This document shows positions 1 through 8,665 of a stretch of 17,817 nt of DNA, one piece after another. Made by a program: the position numbers and the translations under genes. Numbering within the stretch: the first letter of the stretch is position 1; each line of letters begins with the position of its first letter. The notes below the pieces were generated by a model. That model did no database searches. It was not told the DNA's origin and worked only from the letters and a program-made list of their open reading frames with translations. The stretch comes from JBBIJH01 sp037446075. GTDB lineage: Bacteria > Bacteroidota > Ignavibacteria > UBA10030 > JAHEZR01. Location of the stretch: the NCBI GenBank assembly GCA_037446075.1, contig JBBIJH010000047.1, forward strand, positions 1-17,817, read 5' to 3'.

Positions 1-1
1 C

Positions 2-1870
2 GGCCAGCCCGTCAGTATCGATCAAGTCAGGCAAATGGTGGAAAAGGGAGAATTTCCTGAAGACCAATATAAGACAATGACGGAGATCCATGCCGCTCTT
101 GATTCACAAATGGAGTCGGTGTTCCGGGAGATGAGAAACATCGAGCGGAAGGCGCGTGAATCATTCGAGGATCTGGATAGACGCAGCGCCCTTCCACTCG
201 TCAAGGAAAACATTGATGCCATCAAAGCCCGGTACGATAACCCGAAGCTTCACTCCTATTTGGACGATGCTCAAGAGCACATCATGAGCAATCTCGCCCG
301 TTTCAAGAAGGAGGAGCAACCCTCCGAACCGCCTCCGTTCCCGAAGCCCAGCGCAGCCGAGGAAGAACAATTCTTGGAATATCAGGTGAACGTTCTCGTG
401 GACAACTCATCCACAAAAGGGGTTCCGATTGTGATCGAGACGAACCCGAAGTATCGGAATCTCTTTGGAACCATCGAGCGGATTATGGAAAAAGGAGGGC
501 TATGGAGAACGAACTTCATGCAGATCAAGGCGGGCTCACTTCTCCAGGCGGATGGGGGTTATCTTGTTCTCAATGCACTTGATGCCCTCCTCGAACCCGG
601 CGTCTGGCCTGATCTCAAACGAACGCTTCGCCACGAGAAGGTGGAGATTCACACTTACGACCCATTTTATGCATTTGCTCCCACGGGCTTGAAACCGGAG
701 CCGATCGACATCCATTTGAAAGTTCTCATGATCGGCGATGCCGAGATTTACCACCTTCTCTATAGCCGTGACGATGATTTCAAGAAGATCTTCAAAGTCC
801 GCGCCGATTTTGATGTCGAAATGCCAAAAAAGGCTGAGGCGATTTCCAGCTATACAGAATTTATCAAAATGATTTCTGACGACGAGAAACTGAAACCGTT
901 CGACAAGACAGGAGTGGCAGAAATCATCGAGTTTGGCGCCCGCCTTGCAGGTCGTCAATCAAAACTCTCCACCCGATTCAACGTCATCGCCGATGTGATC
1001 CGAGAAGCAACCTATTGGGCGGAGAAGGAAAAGAGCAAGACGGTCTCACGAAAGCATGTATTGAAAGCGATCGATGAGCGAATTGAGCGTGTGAACCTGA
1101 TTGAGGAAAAAATTCAAGAGTTGATTACGAACGGAACGATTTTCATCGACACAGAGGGGGCAAAGACCGGCCAAGTGAATGGACTTTCTGTTTATGACCT
1201 AGGTGAATACGCTTTTGGGAAGCCTTCGCGCATTACAGCCAGAACAGCGCTTGGCCGATCCGGGGTGATCAACATCGAACGAGAAGCTGAACTCAGTGGT
1301 CGCACCCATAACAAGGGGGTCGCCATCCTCGCTGGATTTCTCCGAGGACGGTACGCACAGGACAAACCCCTCGTCATGAGCGCCAGCATCTGTTTCGAGC
1401 AGTCGTACAGCGGTGTGGATGGAGACAGTGCCTCCTCCACGGAGGTCTATGCAATTCTCTCGAGCCTCTCTGGTGTTCCCCTCCGACAGGATATCGCTGT
1501 TACCGGCTCCGTGAATCAGAATGGTGAGGTGCAGCCGATTGGGGGAGTGAACGAGAAAATCGAGGGCTTCTATAGCGTCTGCAAAGCCAAAGGACTGACG
1601 GGAACACAGGGGGTGATCATTCCATACCAAAATATCAAGGACCTGATGCTTCGCCACGAAGTTGTCGAGGCCGTGAGAGCAGGGAAGTTCCATGTTTATC
1701 CTGTGAAGACAATCGACGAGGGCATCGAGATTCTCACGGGAGTGAAGGCGGGAAAAAGACAGAAGAATGGGATGTTCGAACCGGGGACAATCAACGACCT
1801 TGTGGACAAGCGCCTGCGAGAATTCGCCCAGCGGTGGAAGGAACTCAGTGAGGAAACTACATCCCCCTAG
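2..1870 (+). CDS. Lon-like ATP-dependent protease (AAA_32 family), 5'-truncated
   Basis: C-terminal part of a Lon-family serine protease of the AAA_32/LonB-like type, an ATP-dependent cytoplasmic protease for damaged or regulatory proteins. The frame is open through the left edge, so the Met codon at 35 is internal. About 200 N-terminal residues, including the Walker A loop, should lie outside the window. Numbering from that Met: a helical (coiled-coil-like) region at about 1-95; the family's 'NLFGTIE' segment near 143; a Walker-B-like 'GGYLVLNALDAL' near 175; and a Lon proteolytic domain from about 385. The catalytic Ser465 is in 'DGDSASS' and Lys508 in 'GGVNEK'. Their 43-residue spacing equals that of Ser679/Lys722 in E. 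coli Lon, and the DSAS form resembles archaeal LonB. No clear terminator follows. The family call is firm; substrates are unknown. Confidence 0.93.
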   Translation, partial: GQPVSIDQVRQMVEKGEFPEDQYKTMTEIHAALDSQMESVFREMRNIERKARESFEDLDRRSALPLVKENIDAIKARYDNPKLHSYLDDAQEHIMSNLARFKKEEQPSEPPPFPKPSAAEEEQFLEYQVNVLVDNSSTKGVPIVIETNPKYRNLFGTIERIMEKGGLWRTNFMQIKAGSLLQADGGYLVLNALDALLEPGVWPDLKRTLRHEKVEIHTYDPFYAFAPTGLKPEPIDIHLKVLMIGDAEIYHLLYSRDDDFKKIFKVRADFDVEMPKKAEAISSYTEFIKMISDDEKLKPFDKTGVAEIIEFGARLAGRQSKLSTRFNVIADVIREATYWAEKEKSKTVSRKHVLKAIDERIERVNLIEEKIQELITNGTIFIDTEGAKTGQVNGLSVYDLGEYAFGKPSRITARTALGRSGVINIEREAELSGRTHNKGVAILAGFLRGRYAQDKPLVMSASICFEQSYSGVDGDSASSTEVYAILSSLSGVPLRQDIAVTGSVNQNGEVQPIGGVNEKIEGFYSVCKAKGLTGTQGVIIPYQNIKDLMLRHEVVEAVRAGKFHVYPVKTIDEGIEILTGVKAGKRQKNGMFEPGTINDLVDKRLREFAQRWKELSEETTSP

Positions 1871-1934
1871 AAGCGCTCCCGAAAAGTCCAACATTGCCGC
1901 TTGTCGGCCGGGTCTAGTGATCTGATGCTTTCTA

Positions 1935-1987
1935 GGTTGCCCAAAAAGTTCGTGCGAATTGTTGGAAGCGACGCCCGCCAGGCAACC
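1935..1987 (+). repeat. Inverted repeat between lon and tauE-like gene
   Basis: GGTTGCC at 1935-1941 is matched by its reverse complement GGCAACC at 1981-1987, with a 39-nt loop. It lies in the 146-nt gap between the Lon-like gene and the permease. There is no T-run after it, so it is a poor intrinsic terminator. It might be a structure in the permease leader, or chance. Confidence 0.25.
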
Positions 1988-2016
1988 CCCTCCATCAAAG
2001 AAAACTCTCCCAATCG

Positions 2017-2826
2017 ATGAGCTTGACTTCTTTCCTTCTCATCCTCTTCGGCGGGTCCATCGCTGGACTTCTCGGCGCCCTTCTTGGTATTGGTGGGGGG
2101 ATCTTTCTCATCCCGTACTTCGTTCTGTTCTTAAAGATTCCCATCCACCAGGCAATCGCAACGAGCATCGTCTGTGTTATCGCCACGTCGAGCACTGCAG
2201 CTTCCGTGAATGTCGACCGGAGATTTGCGAACGTGCGCCTCGGGATGGTTCTGGAAACAACCACAACGCTCGGTGCAATTATCGGAGGATTCACCGCCAA
2301 CGCGTTAAGTGCCACTACGCTCTCAAGAATCTTTGGTGCTCTTCTGGTCTTTGTTTCCCTTCTCATGGTTCGAAAAAGTCGCCAGAAAGAAGCTTCAACA
2401 GAGTTCCGAGGAGGGTGGATCAATGGCCAGTACTTCGATCCTGCGACAAATCAGGAAGTGAAATACACGGTCCGCCGCTTGCCAGCCGGCCTTTCCGTCT
2501 CTTTCATTGCAGGGAATCTCTCTGGACTGCTCGGCATCGGGGGCGGAATCATGAAAGTCCCTGCGATGAATCTCTTCTGTGGCGTACCGATGAAAGCGGC
2601 AACGGCGACGAGTAATTTGATGATCGGCGTCACCGCGGTTGCGAGTGCCTTCATCTACTACGCGCATGATAGGATACATCCCGTGATTACCTCTGCGGCA
2701 ATCCTCGGCGTGCTCCTCGGGTCATGGGCCGGGACAGCCCTTAGCGCACGACTTCATGGGCGAACGATCGCGTATATCTTTACCGGAGTTCTTCTTTTCT
2801 TAGCCATAGAAATGTTCCTTCGCTAA
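2017..2826 (+). CDS. TauE/SafE-family membrane permease
   Basis: A 269-residue integral inner-membrane protein of the TauE/SafE (sulfite/organosulfonate exporter-like, formerly DUF81) family. The fold is two related halves, and the diagnostic glycine-rich motif occurs twice: GIGGGIFLIP at 24-33 and GIGGGIMKVP at 173-182. Hydrophobic segments fill about 4-60, 80-118 and 158-268, joined by a polar loop at about 119-155 containing 'GQYFDPATNQEVKY'. That loop is usual in the subgroup encoded next to DUF1634 proteins. The start at 2017 is the only in-frame start near the first membrane helix; no Shine-Dalgarno is evident. The next gene begins 1 nt after the stop, so the two are surely co-transcribed. 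Members move small anions such as sulfite, sulfoacetate or taurine-derived compounds; the substrate here cannot be read from sequence. Confidence 0.9.
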   Translation: MSLTSFLLILFGGSIAGLLGALLGIGGGIFLIPYFVLFLKIPIHQAIATSIVCVIATSSTAASVNVDRRFANVRLGMVLETTTTLGAIIGGFTANALSATTLSRIFGALLVFVSLLMVRKSRQKEASTEFRGGWINGQYFDPATNQEVKYTVRRLPAGLSVSFIAGNLSGLLGIGGGIMKVPAMNLFCGVPMKAATATSNLMIGVTAVASAFIYYAHDRIHPVITSAAILGVLLGSWAGTALSARLHGRTIAYIFTGVLLFLAIEMFLR

Positions 2827-2827
2827 C

Positions 2828-3214
2828 ATGAGCTCTTCCTTGGATGATCGGTCAATGGAACGGTTGATCAGTAGAGCACTCCGCCTCGGGGTGATCGTCA
2901 GTAGCCTTTTTCTGATCGGGGGCTTTATCGTGGCACTCCTCCATCCCGAAGTCCTCTCCCATCCATCTGTCCATCCTTCTGCTGAGCATTTTCTCTCGCT
3001 CTTCCGGTTTGACCGTGCATTCTTCACACGTCTCCTCGACCCTTTTCTCTTGTTCTATCTGGGAATCTTCACTCTCTTGCTCACACCCATCCTAAGAGTT
3101 GTCATCGCCATTGTCTCGTTTGCTCTTCAAAGGGACGCCTCCTTTATGTTCATCTCCATTGCTGTGTTTCTGATTATTTTGCTGAGTTTGTTCCTCTCAT
3201 TCTGGCGAAGTTGA
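2828..3214 (+). CDS. DUF1634 membrane protein, partner of TauE-like permease
   Basis: A 128-residue protein with three likely transmembrane segments (about 18-38, 72-98 and 104-125). The segment 'TPILRVVIAIVSFALQRD' near 86-103 matches the conserved core of DUF1634 proteins, which are habitually encoded beside TauE/SafE permeases. Here it starts one base after the permease stop, with no Shine-Dalgarno of its own, which suggests translational coupling. A role as accessory subunit of the permease is inferred from this pairing only; no biochemical function is established for the family. Confidence 0.82.
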   Translation: MSSSLDDRSMERLISRALRLGVIVSSLFLIGGFIVALLHPEVLSHPSVHPSAEHFLSLFRFDRAFFTRLLDPFLLFYLGIFTLLLTPILRVVIAIVSFALQRDASFMFISIAVFLIILLSLFLSFWRS

Positions 3215-3222
3215 ATGAAAAG

Positions 3223-3251
3223 TTGTTGCATTTGAGGAAGAAACTTTTAAA
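3223..3251 (+). promoter_or_regulatory. Possible promoter upstream of dcd
   Basis: TTGTTG (3223-3228) and TTTAAA (3246-3251) are separated by 17 nt and lie just downstream of the DUF1634 stop, 28 nt before the dcd start. This resembles a weak -35/-10 pair and could start a dcd-pyrF-DUF2851 transcript. Read-through from upstream is equally possible. Confidence 0.3.
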
Positions 3252-3278
3252 TTCCCTCTACCCTCATTTCCGTTTCCA

Positions 3279-3815
3279 ATGATCCTTACCGACAAGAGAA
3301 TACTCCAAGAGATCAAAAAGGGCACAATCGTCATCGAGCCATTTGACCGAACGTACCTTGGCTCGAACAGCTACGACGTCCACCTCGGCAAGTGGCTCGC
3401 AGTATACAAGGATGATCTTCTCGACTGCCGCCAGCACAACAAAGTGGATTACATTGAGATCCCTCACGAGGGAATTGTCCTTTTCCCGAATCGCCTTTAT
3501 CTTGGGGCCACGATGGAGTACACCGAAACACATCGTCATGTGCCATTCCTCGAAGGCAAGAGCAGCATCGGTCGGCTCGGAATCGATATCCATGCAACAG
3601 CCGGGAAAGGCGACATCGGTTACTGTAACTACTGGACACTGGAAATTTCCGTGAAGCAGCCCGTGAGGATCTATGCCGGTATGCCAATCGGCCAGCTCAT
3701 TTACTTTGAAGTCTCGGGAGAGGTCGGGACGACGTATCGACGGAAGCGAACGGCGAAGTACACGAAGCGGAATGAGAAGCCGATTGAGTCAATGATGTGG
3801 AAGAATTTTAGGTAG
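3279..3815 (+). CDS. dcd: dCTP deaminase
   Basis: A 178-residue cytoplasmic enzyme of the dCTP deaminase/dUTPase superfamily, converting dCTP to dUTP and ammonia on the route to dTMP. Visible motifs are 'GSNSYDVHLG' (28-37), the phosphate-binding 'GKSSIGRLG' (93-101), the nucleotide-binding 'HATAGKGDIG' (from about 105), and 'YWTLEI' with the expected catalytic glutamate at Glu122. The segment 'ISVKQPVRIYAGMPIGQL' is typical of Bacteroidota/Chlorobi Dcd. Length is normal. The start at 3279 gives the classic 'MILTDK' N-terminus; there is no Shine-Dalgarno. pyrF follows 13 nt after the stop, forming a pyrimidine-nucleotide pair. Whether it also hydrolyses dUTP, as some archaeal homologues do, cannot be decided here. 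Confidence 0.95.
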   Translation: MILTDKRILQEIKKGTIVIEPFDRTYLGSNSYDVHLGKWLAVYKDDLLDCRQHNKVDYIEIPHEGIVLFPNRLYLGATMEYTETHRHVPFLEGKSSIGRLGIDIHATAGKGDIGYCNYWTLEISVKQPVRIYAGMPIGQLIYFEVSGEVGTTYRRKRTAKYTKRNEKPIESMMWKNFR

Positions 3816-3828
3816 ACGGTCTGTCAGT

Positions 3829-4647
3829 ATGCTCTTCACCGAAAAACTCCGCCGCATCCAGCGCAAGCGCAACAGTCTCCTCTGCATCGGCCTGGACACC
3901 GACCCGATGAAAGTCCCGGAGTTTCTCTACTCGTACAATGACCCGCAGTATGAGTTCAACCGCCGCATCATCGACGCCACGAAAGACATCGTCTGCGCGT
4001 ACAAGATCAACCTCGCATTCTACGAAGTCGTGGGAGAGCATGGGTGGTACACGGTTCACCAAACCCTTGCTCGTATTCCAGATGAGATCATCACGTTTGG
4101 GGACGGAAAGAAGGGGGACATCGGCAATTCTGCCGAGCGTTACGCGAAACTGATTCTTGAGGACTATGAATTCGATGCGGCAACGGTGAATCCGTATTTG
4201 GGCGAGGACTCTGTGGAACCTTTCCTGAAGCGAAAAGAGCAATGCGCTTTTATTCTGACGGTCACATCGAACCCAGGTGCGAAGGACTTTCAGTTCCTGA
4301 GGGTCAATGGAAAGCCCCTCTACGAAAAGGTTGTCCAGAAGATCCATCAATGGAATAAGAAGAGCAATTGTGGGATCGTAGGAGGAACAACGTATCCCAA
4401 AGTCCTTAAACGGTTGAGAGAGCTTGCACCGACGCTGCCGTTCCTTCTCCCCGGGGTCGGTGCACAGCGCGGCGACCTCGAGGCGGCCGTCCGCTACGGC
4501 TGCGACGAGAACGGCGAGCTCGCGATTATCTCCTCCAGTCGGGCAGTTCTCTATGCATCTTCAGGTGAGGGTTTCGCTGAAGCTGCTCGGACCGCAGCTC
4601 TCAAACTCCGCGACGCGATCAACAGGTACCGAGAGAAATTCTTTTAA
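3829..4647 (+). CDS. pyrF: Orotidine 5'-phosphate decarboxylase (subfamily 2)
   Basis: A 272-residue TIM-barrel enzyme catalysing OMP to UMP plus CO2, the last step of de novo UMP synthesis. Substrate and catalytic residues are visible: Asp23 in 'CIGLDTDP', Lys59 in 'YKINLAFYE', and the catalytic D-x-K-x-x-D set Asp92/Lys94/Asp97 in 'GDGKKGDIGNS'. The phosphate-binding region is 'PGVGAQ', followed by 'ISSSRAVLYAS', both typical of the longer subfamily 2 PyrF. Length is as expected. The gene sits 13 nt after dcd and 33 nt before the DUF2851 gene, all on one strand, so a single transcript is likely. No Shine-Dalgarno is evident. Confident call. Confidence 0.96.
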   Translation: MLFTEKLRRIQRKRNSLLCIGLDTDPMKVPEFLYSYNDPQYEFNRRIIDATKDIVCAYKINLAFYEVVGEHGWYTVHQTLARIPDEIITFGDGKKGDIGNSAERYAKLILEDYEFDAATVNPYLGEDSVEPFLKRKEQCAFILTVTSNPGAKDFQFLRVNGKPLYEKVVQKIHQWNKKSNCGIVGGTTYPKVLKRLRELAPTLPFLLPGVGAQRGDLEAAVRYGCDENGELAIISSSRAVLYASSGEGFAEAARTAALKLRDAINRYREKFF

Positions 4648-4680
4648 CCCTTAGTTCCAGACCATTCTTGCTCGCGTGCC

Positions 4681-6213
4681 ATGCGAACACCACGGCACAT
4701 CCATGAGCGCTTCCTCCACTTCATTTGGAAGAACCAATATCTTGACCTCACAGAGCTGAAATCTCTCGATGGCCGTCGGTTGGAAATCCTTGACCTTGGG
4801 CTACCCAATCGAGATGCGGGACCAGACTTCCGGGATGCGAAAGTCCGCATCGGGACGACGACGTATAGTGGAGACGTCGAGATCCACCAAGATCTCAGAG
4901 ACTGGCAGAAGCACTACCATTCCGATGACCCAAAGTACAACCGTGTGATCCTTCACGTCGTCCTCCGCTGGCATCCGCGCCGTGCGCTCCTTGCACCACC
5001 GAAAACAAGAAGCGGCCGACAGATTCCGACACTCGTCCTTGAGCCTTTTCTCACAGAACCTCTTCGCTTCGTCTGGCAACAGGCGATTCTTGATGAGCGC
5101 CGAGAGAGAATCCAGACCATCCCATGCTATGAACGCAATGATGACGTCGACTCAAGTATCATCCGCAGCTGGCTGGGCAAACTTGCTGTTGAACGCATCG
5201 AGTTGAAAATCAGAAAGTTCGAGGAACGCCTGAAGGAGATCGTCGATGAGCATCGCCTCATCGTCAAAGAACCGTATCCACGCTACTATGACGACCCGTC
5301 GGAGCTTCCGCCGCCGGTGAAGGAATACACACAGAAAGATTTTTCCAGGAAGATCTTCTGGGAACAACTTCTCTACGAAGGGATTATGGAAGGTTTGGGC
5401 TATTCGAAGAACCAGGAGCCATTCTTGCGTCTCGCACGAAACCTTACGCTCGAATTCATCCGTCAAGAACAAGGGGATGGAGAATCTGCGATCCTCAACA
5501 TTCAAGCAATGCTCTTTGGCGCCGCCGGACTCTTAACTCCACGGAAACGAGTGGAGAATCCTGTTGCTCGAAACTATCTGGCTTCTCTGCGGAAAGCATG
5601 GACAGGCTTTCGGAAAAGATATCGCCGAGAACTTTGTCATGAGGCGGACTGGCAGTTTTTCCGGCTACGTCCACAAAATTTCCCGACGGTCCGACTGGCT
5701 GCAATGAGCTTCCTACTCGAGAAATTCACCGGCGAAGGTTTGCTCCGAAAGATTATGCAGATCCTCAAGTCTGATACTGCCCCAGAGAAAGAGAAACTCG
5801 AGAAGATCCGCTCCCTCTTTTCCACCGAAGCAGCAGGTTTCTGGACGCAACATTACACCTTTGAGGGCAAGCCACACCGACCCACGAAAAAGTTGCTCGG
5901 GCATGAACGCATTGACGACCTGATCTTGAACACGGTCGTTCCGGTTGTGCTTTTCTATGCGAGGATTTTCAAAGACTCCAGCGTCCGCTCGGCAGCCTTG
6001 AGTCTGTACCAGCAGTTTCCCCCCTCTGCCCCGAACTCAGTCCTCGTCACGATGCAATCCCAACTACTGAAGACCCGTCTTCCCTTTACCTCTGCCTATT
6101 TCCAGCAAGGAGCCATCCAGCTGTACAAATTTTATTGTGTTGAGAGCCGATGCACAGACTGCGAAGTCGGAAAGATTGTGTTTATCGACAAGCGCGGCCG
6201 TGCAGCGACGTGA
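4681..6213 (+). CDS. DUF2851 family protein
   Basis: A 510-residue soluble protein that I recognise as DUF2851, a family found mainly in Bacteroidota/Chlorobi. The conserved N-terminal part contains 'NRDAGPDF' (43-50), 'GDVEIH' (64-69) and the 'DWQKHYHSDD' to 'VILHVV' stretch (74-94). These acidic and histidine residues are arranged rather like a metal-dependent nuclease core, but that is only an impression. The C-terminus has a Cys-rich 'CVESRCTDCEVG' element, possibly metal-binding. There is no signal peptide or membrane segment. It is 33 nt downstream of pyrF and probably in the same operon. The function is unknown and nothing in the context fixes it. Confidence 0.85.
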   Translation: MRTPRHIHERFLHFIWKNQYLDLTELKSLDGRRLEILDLGLPNRDAGPDFRDAKVRIGTTTYSGDVEIHQDLRDWQKHYHSDDPKYNRVILHVVLRWHPRRALLAPPKTRSGRQIPTLVLEPFLTEPLRFVWQQAILDERRERIQTIPCYERNDDVDSSIIRSWLGKLAVERIELKIRKFEERLKEIVDEHRLIVKEPYPRYYDDPSELPPPVKEYTQKDFSRKIFWEQLLYEGIMEGLGYSKNQEPFLRLARNLTLEFIRQEQGDGESAILNIQAMLFGAAGLLTPRKRVENPVARNYLASLRKAWTGFRKRYRRELCHEADWQFFRLRPQNFPTVRLAAMSFLLEKFTGEGLLRKIMQILKSDTAPEKEKLEKIRSLFSTEAAGFWTQHYTFEGKPHRPTKKLLGHERIDDLILNTVVPVVLFYARIFKDSSVRSAALSLYQQFPPSAPNSVLVTMQSQLLKTRLPFTSAYFQQGAIQLYKFYCVESRCTDCEVGKIVFIDKRGRAAT

Positions 6214-6261
6214 AACTGGATTAAACTCGCCAGAATTTTACCAGCGGGTACAGGAAATCTA

Positions 6262-8655
6262 ATGACTCGCCGTATTCTAACTTTCTGTTTCACCGTTTTC
6301 CTTTCTTCGACTATGGTAACTCCACTACCCAAACAAAAACGAAAGCTTCCTCAGAAACGGTTTGTCCCTTGGTCAATCACGGAGCGAAATGGCAACAAAC
6401 TCTGCCCGCTCTGCGGAGAAGAGTACGAGCTGAAGAACTTCAAGAAATTGCCGCCGAAGCTTTCTCTCTCCGAATGGCATCCAAATAACCTTGAGCCTGA
6501 CTACTTTAAAAGGAAAATCGCCGATATCTCTGATGCGGAGCTGTGTGAGTCGATCGATTGGAGAATGGTGCTTGGACAGAAGGGGGCACCTAAAGATCCT
6601 AAAATAGATGCTGAGGCCATTGAGGCGTTCATTACAGAGAAGGCTCGAAAGGCACATAATGATCGCTATTACGGATACAGTCAGTCTGATGAAAGGGCTT
6701 TCATCACTGTCGATGAATACCGCGCTCTCATGAGGGCTGATACCGCGAGGTACAACATTCTGATGCGACATGCAGAGGACGTCGTCGATTACAAGATCCC
6801 TTATCGCACGGGCCACTTCAAGTTCAACAAGGCAATTGATTTCAACTACAACTTCGGGGAATCTGGGAAGTACGGTTTCCATTATTGGGGATGGGGGTAT
6901 CATCTCACGTCTGCCTATATGCTGACGGGCGACGAGCGTTGCGTGGAAGCATTCGATGCGATGTTCAATCAATGGTACGAGCAGCGGGGTGGTATCACGA
7001 ACACCTTGCCACAGTTTGATGTCGTATGGTACGAACTTGGCATCGCGGCACGCCTGCCGATGTTCATCGATGCACTCCGTCTTTTTAAAAATGCTCGTGA
7101 GTTAAAGCTGGAGACAAGAACTCGGATATTGAAAACATTGCTTGGATCAGGTCGATGGCTTGCCGAAGCGCTGAAGCGCAACCCTTATCATCCGTACAAC
7201 TGGCCGATTCACAGTGCTATAAGTGAGGTGTACCTAGCACTGACCTTTCCTGAGTTCAAGGAGTCACGCAGCTGGCTCGATGCGGCAAGAAAAGTAATGG
7301 AAGAACACATGCAAAGAGATGTATACGAGGATGGGGGGTACCTCGAGCGGACACCGGGTTACGGCTACGGCGTCTTCAACCATTTTTACCGTTACCTTTT
7401 GTTGTTCCAACATATTGCCAGGGAGAAGAGCTACGTCGCCAAGTATCGCACGCTGTTAGAAAAAATGGTCGAGTTCAACGTGCTTACAATGTCGCCGTTA
7501 GGAACGAACTGTCCCTTCAACGACAGCTTCCGCAGCAGCGTGGTGGACTTTGTGTACAAGCACGGGAAGGAACTCAACCGCGGAGACTTTCTGAGACCGA
7601 TTTGGCCACTCCTTTCAGAACAACAGAGAATGGACTTGGTGACCAAACCAGCGCTCCCCAAAGTGACCTCAGTGAATCTCGCCGATTCTCGATTTGCAGT
7701 GATGAGAAGCGGATGGACGGAGGACGCATTGATGATGATCATCAACTACGGTCCACCGGCAAACCATCATCATTACGATATTTTAGACTTTGAGATCTAC
7801 GCCCACGGCAAAGCAATTGCTGTAGACGCGGGCATTGGCCCAAGGGGCTATGACGATGAATTGCACTTGAGTTGGTACCGAGCGACTCCTTCGCACAACA
7901 TGGTAATGGTGAACGATACCAGTATCGATCGTGGTGAGGCAGAAGGCAAGGATGTGATTTGGGCGGCGCAGCAGTTCATTGACTACTTCGCCGCGAGTCA
8001 TTCGGGATACGAGAAAAGTTGGGGAGTCAGAAACCGCCGGCACGTCGTTTTCGTGAAGCCATGCTACTGGGTGATTTACGATGAAATTGATTCCAGAGAA
8101 GGCGGACAGAAATTAGACTGGTTGTTCCATTCTTCCTTGATGCTGGAGGAGTACAAAGGTGGCTATCGATCGAAGGAGTCTCCAGGATTCCTCCTGCTCC
8201 CTGCTGATGGTTCTTCTGGCTCAGTAAAAAGAATCAAGAGCGAAGGGATGGCAAGCCTTTCCGGGCTGCCTGACGAGAAGGAGGCCTTCCGAAAGATCAA
8301 CTACATCTCATTTCAGAAAATGGCCTCCACGGACGTCGAGAAGAACAGGTTTGGCGTGCTGGTCTTTCCATACTTGGAGCGCGTCCCTGAGGTCGAGTGT
8401 CGTTTTCTCAGGACCTCACCCGTAGTCACTGGCACCGCGGTCAAAGATGGCAAAAAGGAAGATCGATTGTTTTTCTCTGATGGAAAGAAAAGAGAGTTCG
8501 CAGACGCGATTGAATCGGACGCACAATTCATGTACATACAGTACGAGAGAAATAGATTGAAGAAGTTGAGCGTTGTAGCGGCGACCTTCTGTAGTATGAA
8601 TGGAAGAACGCTCTGGAGAGGGACAAAGAAGAGAAACGGTGAGAAGGAACTCTGA
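6262..8655 (+). CDS. Exported heparinase II/III-like polysaccharide lyase
   Basis: A 797-residue protein with a basic-hydrophobic N-terminus (about 1-22) suggesting a signal peptide, then a CPLC zinc-knuckle-like element (Cys48-Cys51). An alpha-toroid domain contains 'NWPIH' (313-317) and 'DGGYLERTPGYGYG' (357-370), the region that carries the catalytic Tyr/His in this fold. From about 485 there is a heparinase II/III-like beta-sandwich with 'NHHHYDILDF' (501-510) and 'HGKAIAVDAG'. These match the fold of lyases that cleave uronic-acid glycans (heparin/heparan, alginate and similar) by beta-elimination. The start at 6262 is preferred because it gives the signal sequence and has a weak AGGAAA upstream; the Met codon at 6313 would remove it. 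No sulfatase, SusD or other glycan gene is nearby, so the substrate is open. It converges on the sigma-factor gene with a 10-bp gap. Confidence 0.85.
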   Translation: MTRRILTFCFTVFLSSTMVTPLPKQKRKLPQKRFVPWSITERNGNKLCPLCGEEYELKNFKKLPPKLSLSEWHPNNLEPDYFKRKIADISDAELCESIDWRMVLGQKGAPKDPKIDAEAIEAFITEKARKAHNDRYYGYSQSDERAFITVDEYRALMRADTARYNILMRHAEDVVDYKIPYRTGHFKFNKAIDFNYNFGESGKYGFHYWGWGYHLTSAYMLTGDERCVEAFDAMFNQWYEQRGGITNTLPQFDVVWYELGIAARLPMFIDALRLFKNARELKLETRTRILKTLLGSGRWLAEALKRNPYHPYNWPIHSAISEVYLALTFPEFKESRSWLDAARKVMEEHMQRDVYEDGGYLERTPGYGYGVFNHFYRYLLLFQHIAREKSYVAKYRTLLEKMVEFNVLTMSPLGTNCPFNDSFRSSVVDFVYKHGKELNRGDFLRPIWPLLSEQQRMDLVTKPALPKVTSVNLADSRFAVMRSGWTEDALMMIINYGPPANHHHYDILDFEIYAHGKAIAVDAGIGPRGYDDELHLSWYRATPSHNMVMVNDTSIDRGEAEGKDVIWAAQQFIDYFAASHSGYEKSWGVRNRRHVVFVKPCYWVIYDEIDSREGGQKLDWLFHSSLMLEEYKGGYRSKESPGFLLLPADGSSGSVKRIKSEGMASLSGLPDEKEAFRKINYISFQKMASTDVEKNRFGVLVFPYLERVPEVECRFLRTSPVVTGTAVKDGKKEDRLFFSDGKKREFADAIESDAQFMYIQYERNRLKKLSVVAATFCSMNGRTLWRGTKKRNGEKEL

Positions 8656-8665
8656 ACCTACTCAG

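Noticed and set aside
1199..1894. 231-codon open frame on the minus strand opposite the Lon-like gene
   Set aside because: It lies within strongly recognised Lon protease coding sequence, has no recognisable domain, and is a composition shadow.
1959..2615. 218-codon plus-strand frame overlapping the permease
   Set aside because: The protein is Arg/Ser/His-rich with no membrane pattern, while the other frame is a clear TauE/SafE permease.
6373..6972. 199-codon minus-strand frame opposite the lyase
   Set aside because: It is antisense to a gene with clear heparinase motifs and shows no domain or start signal.
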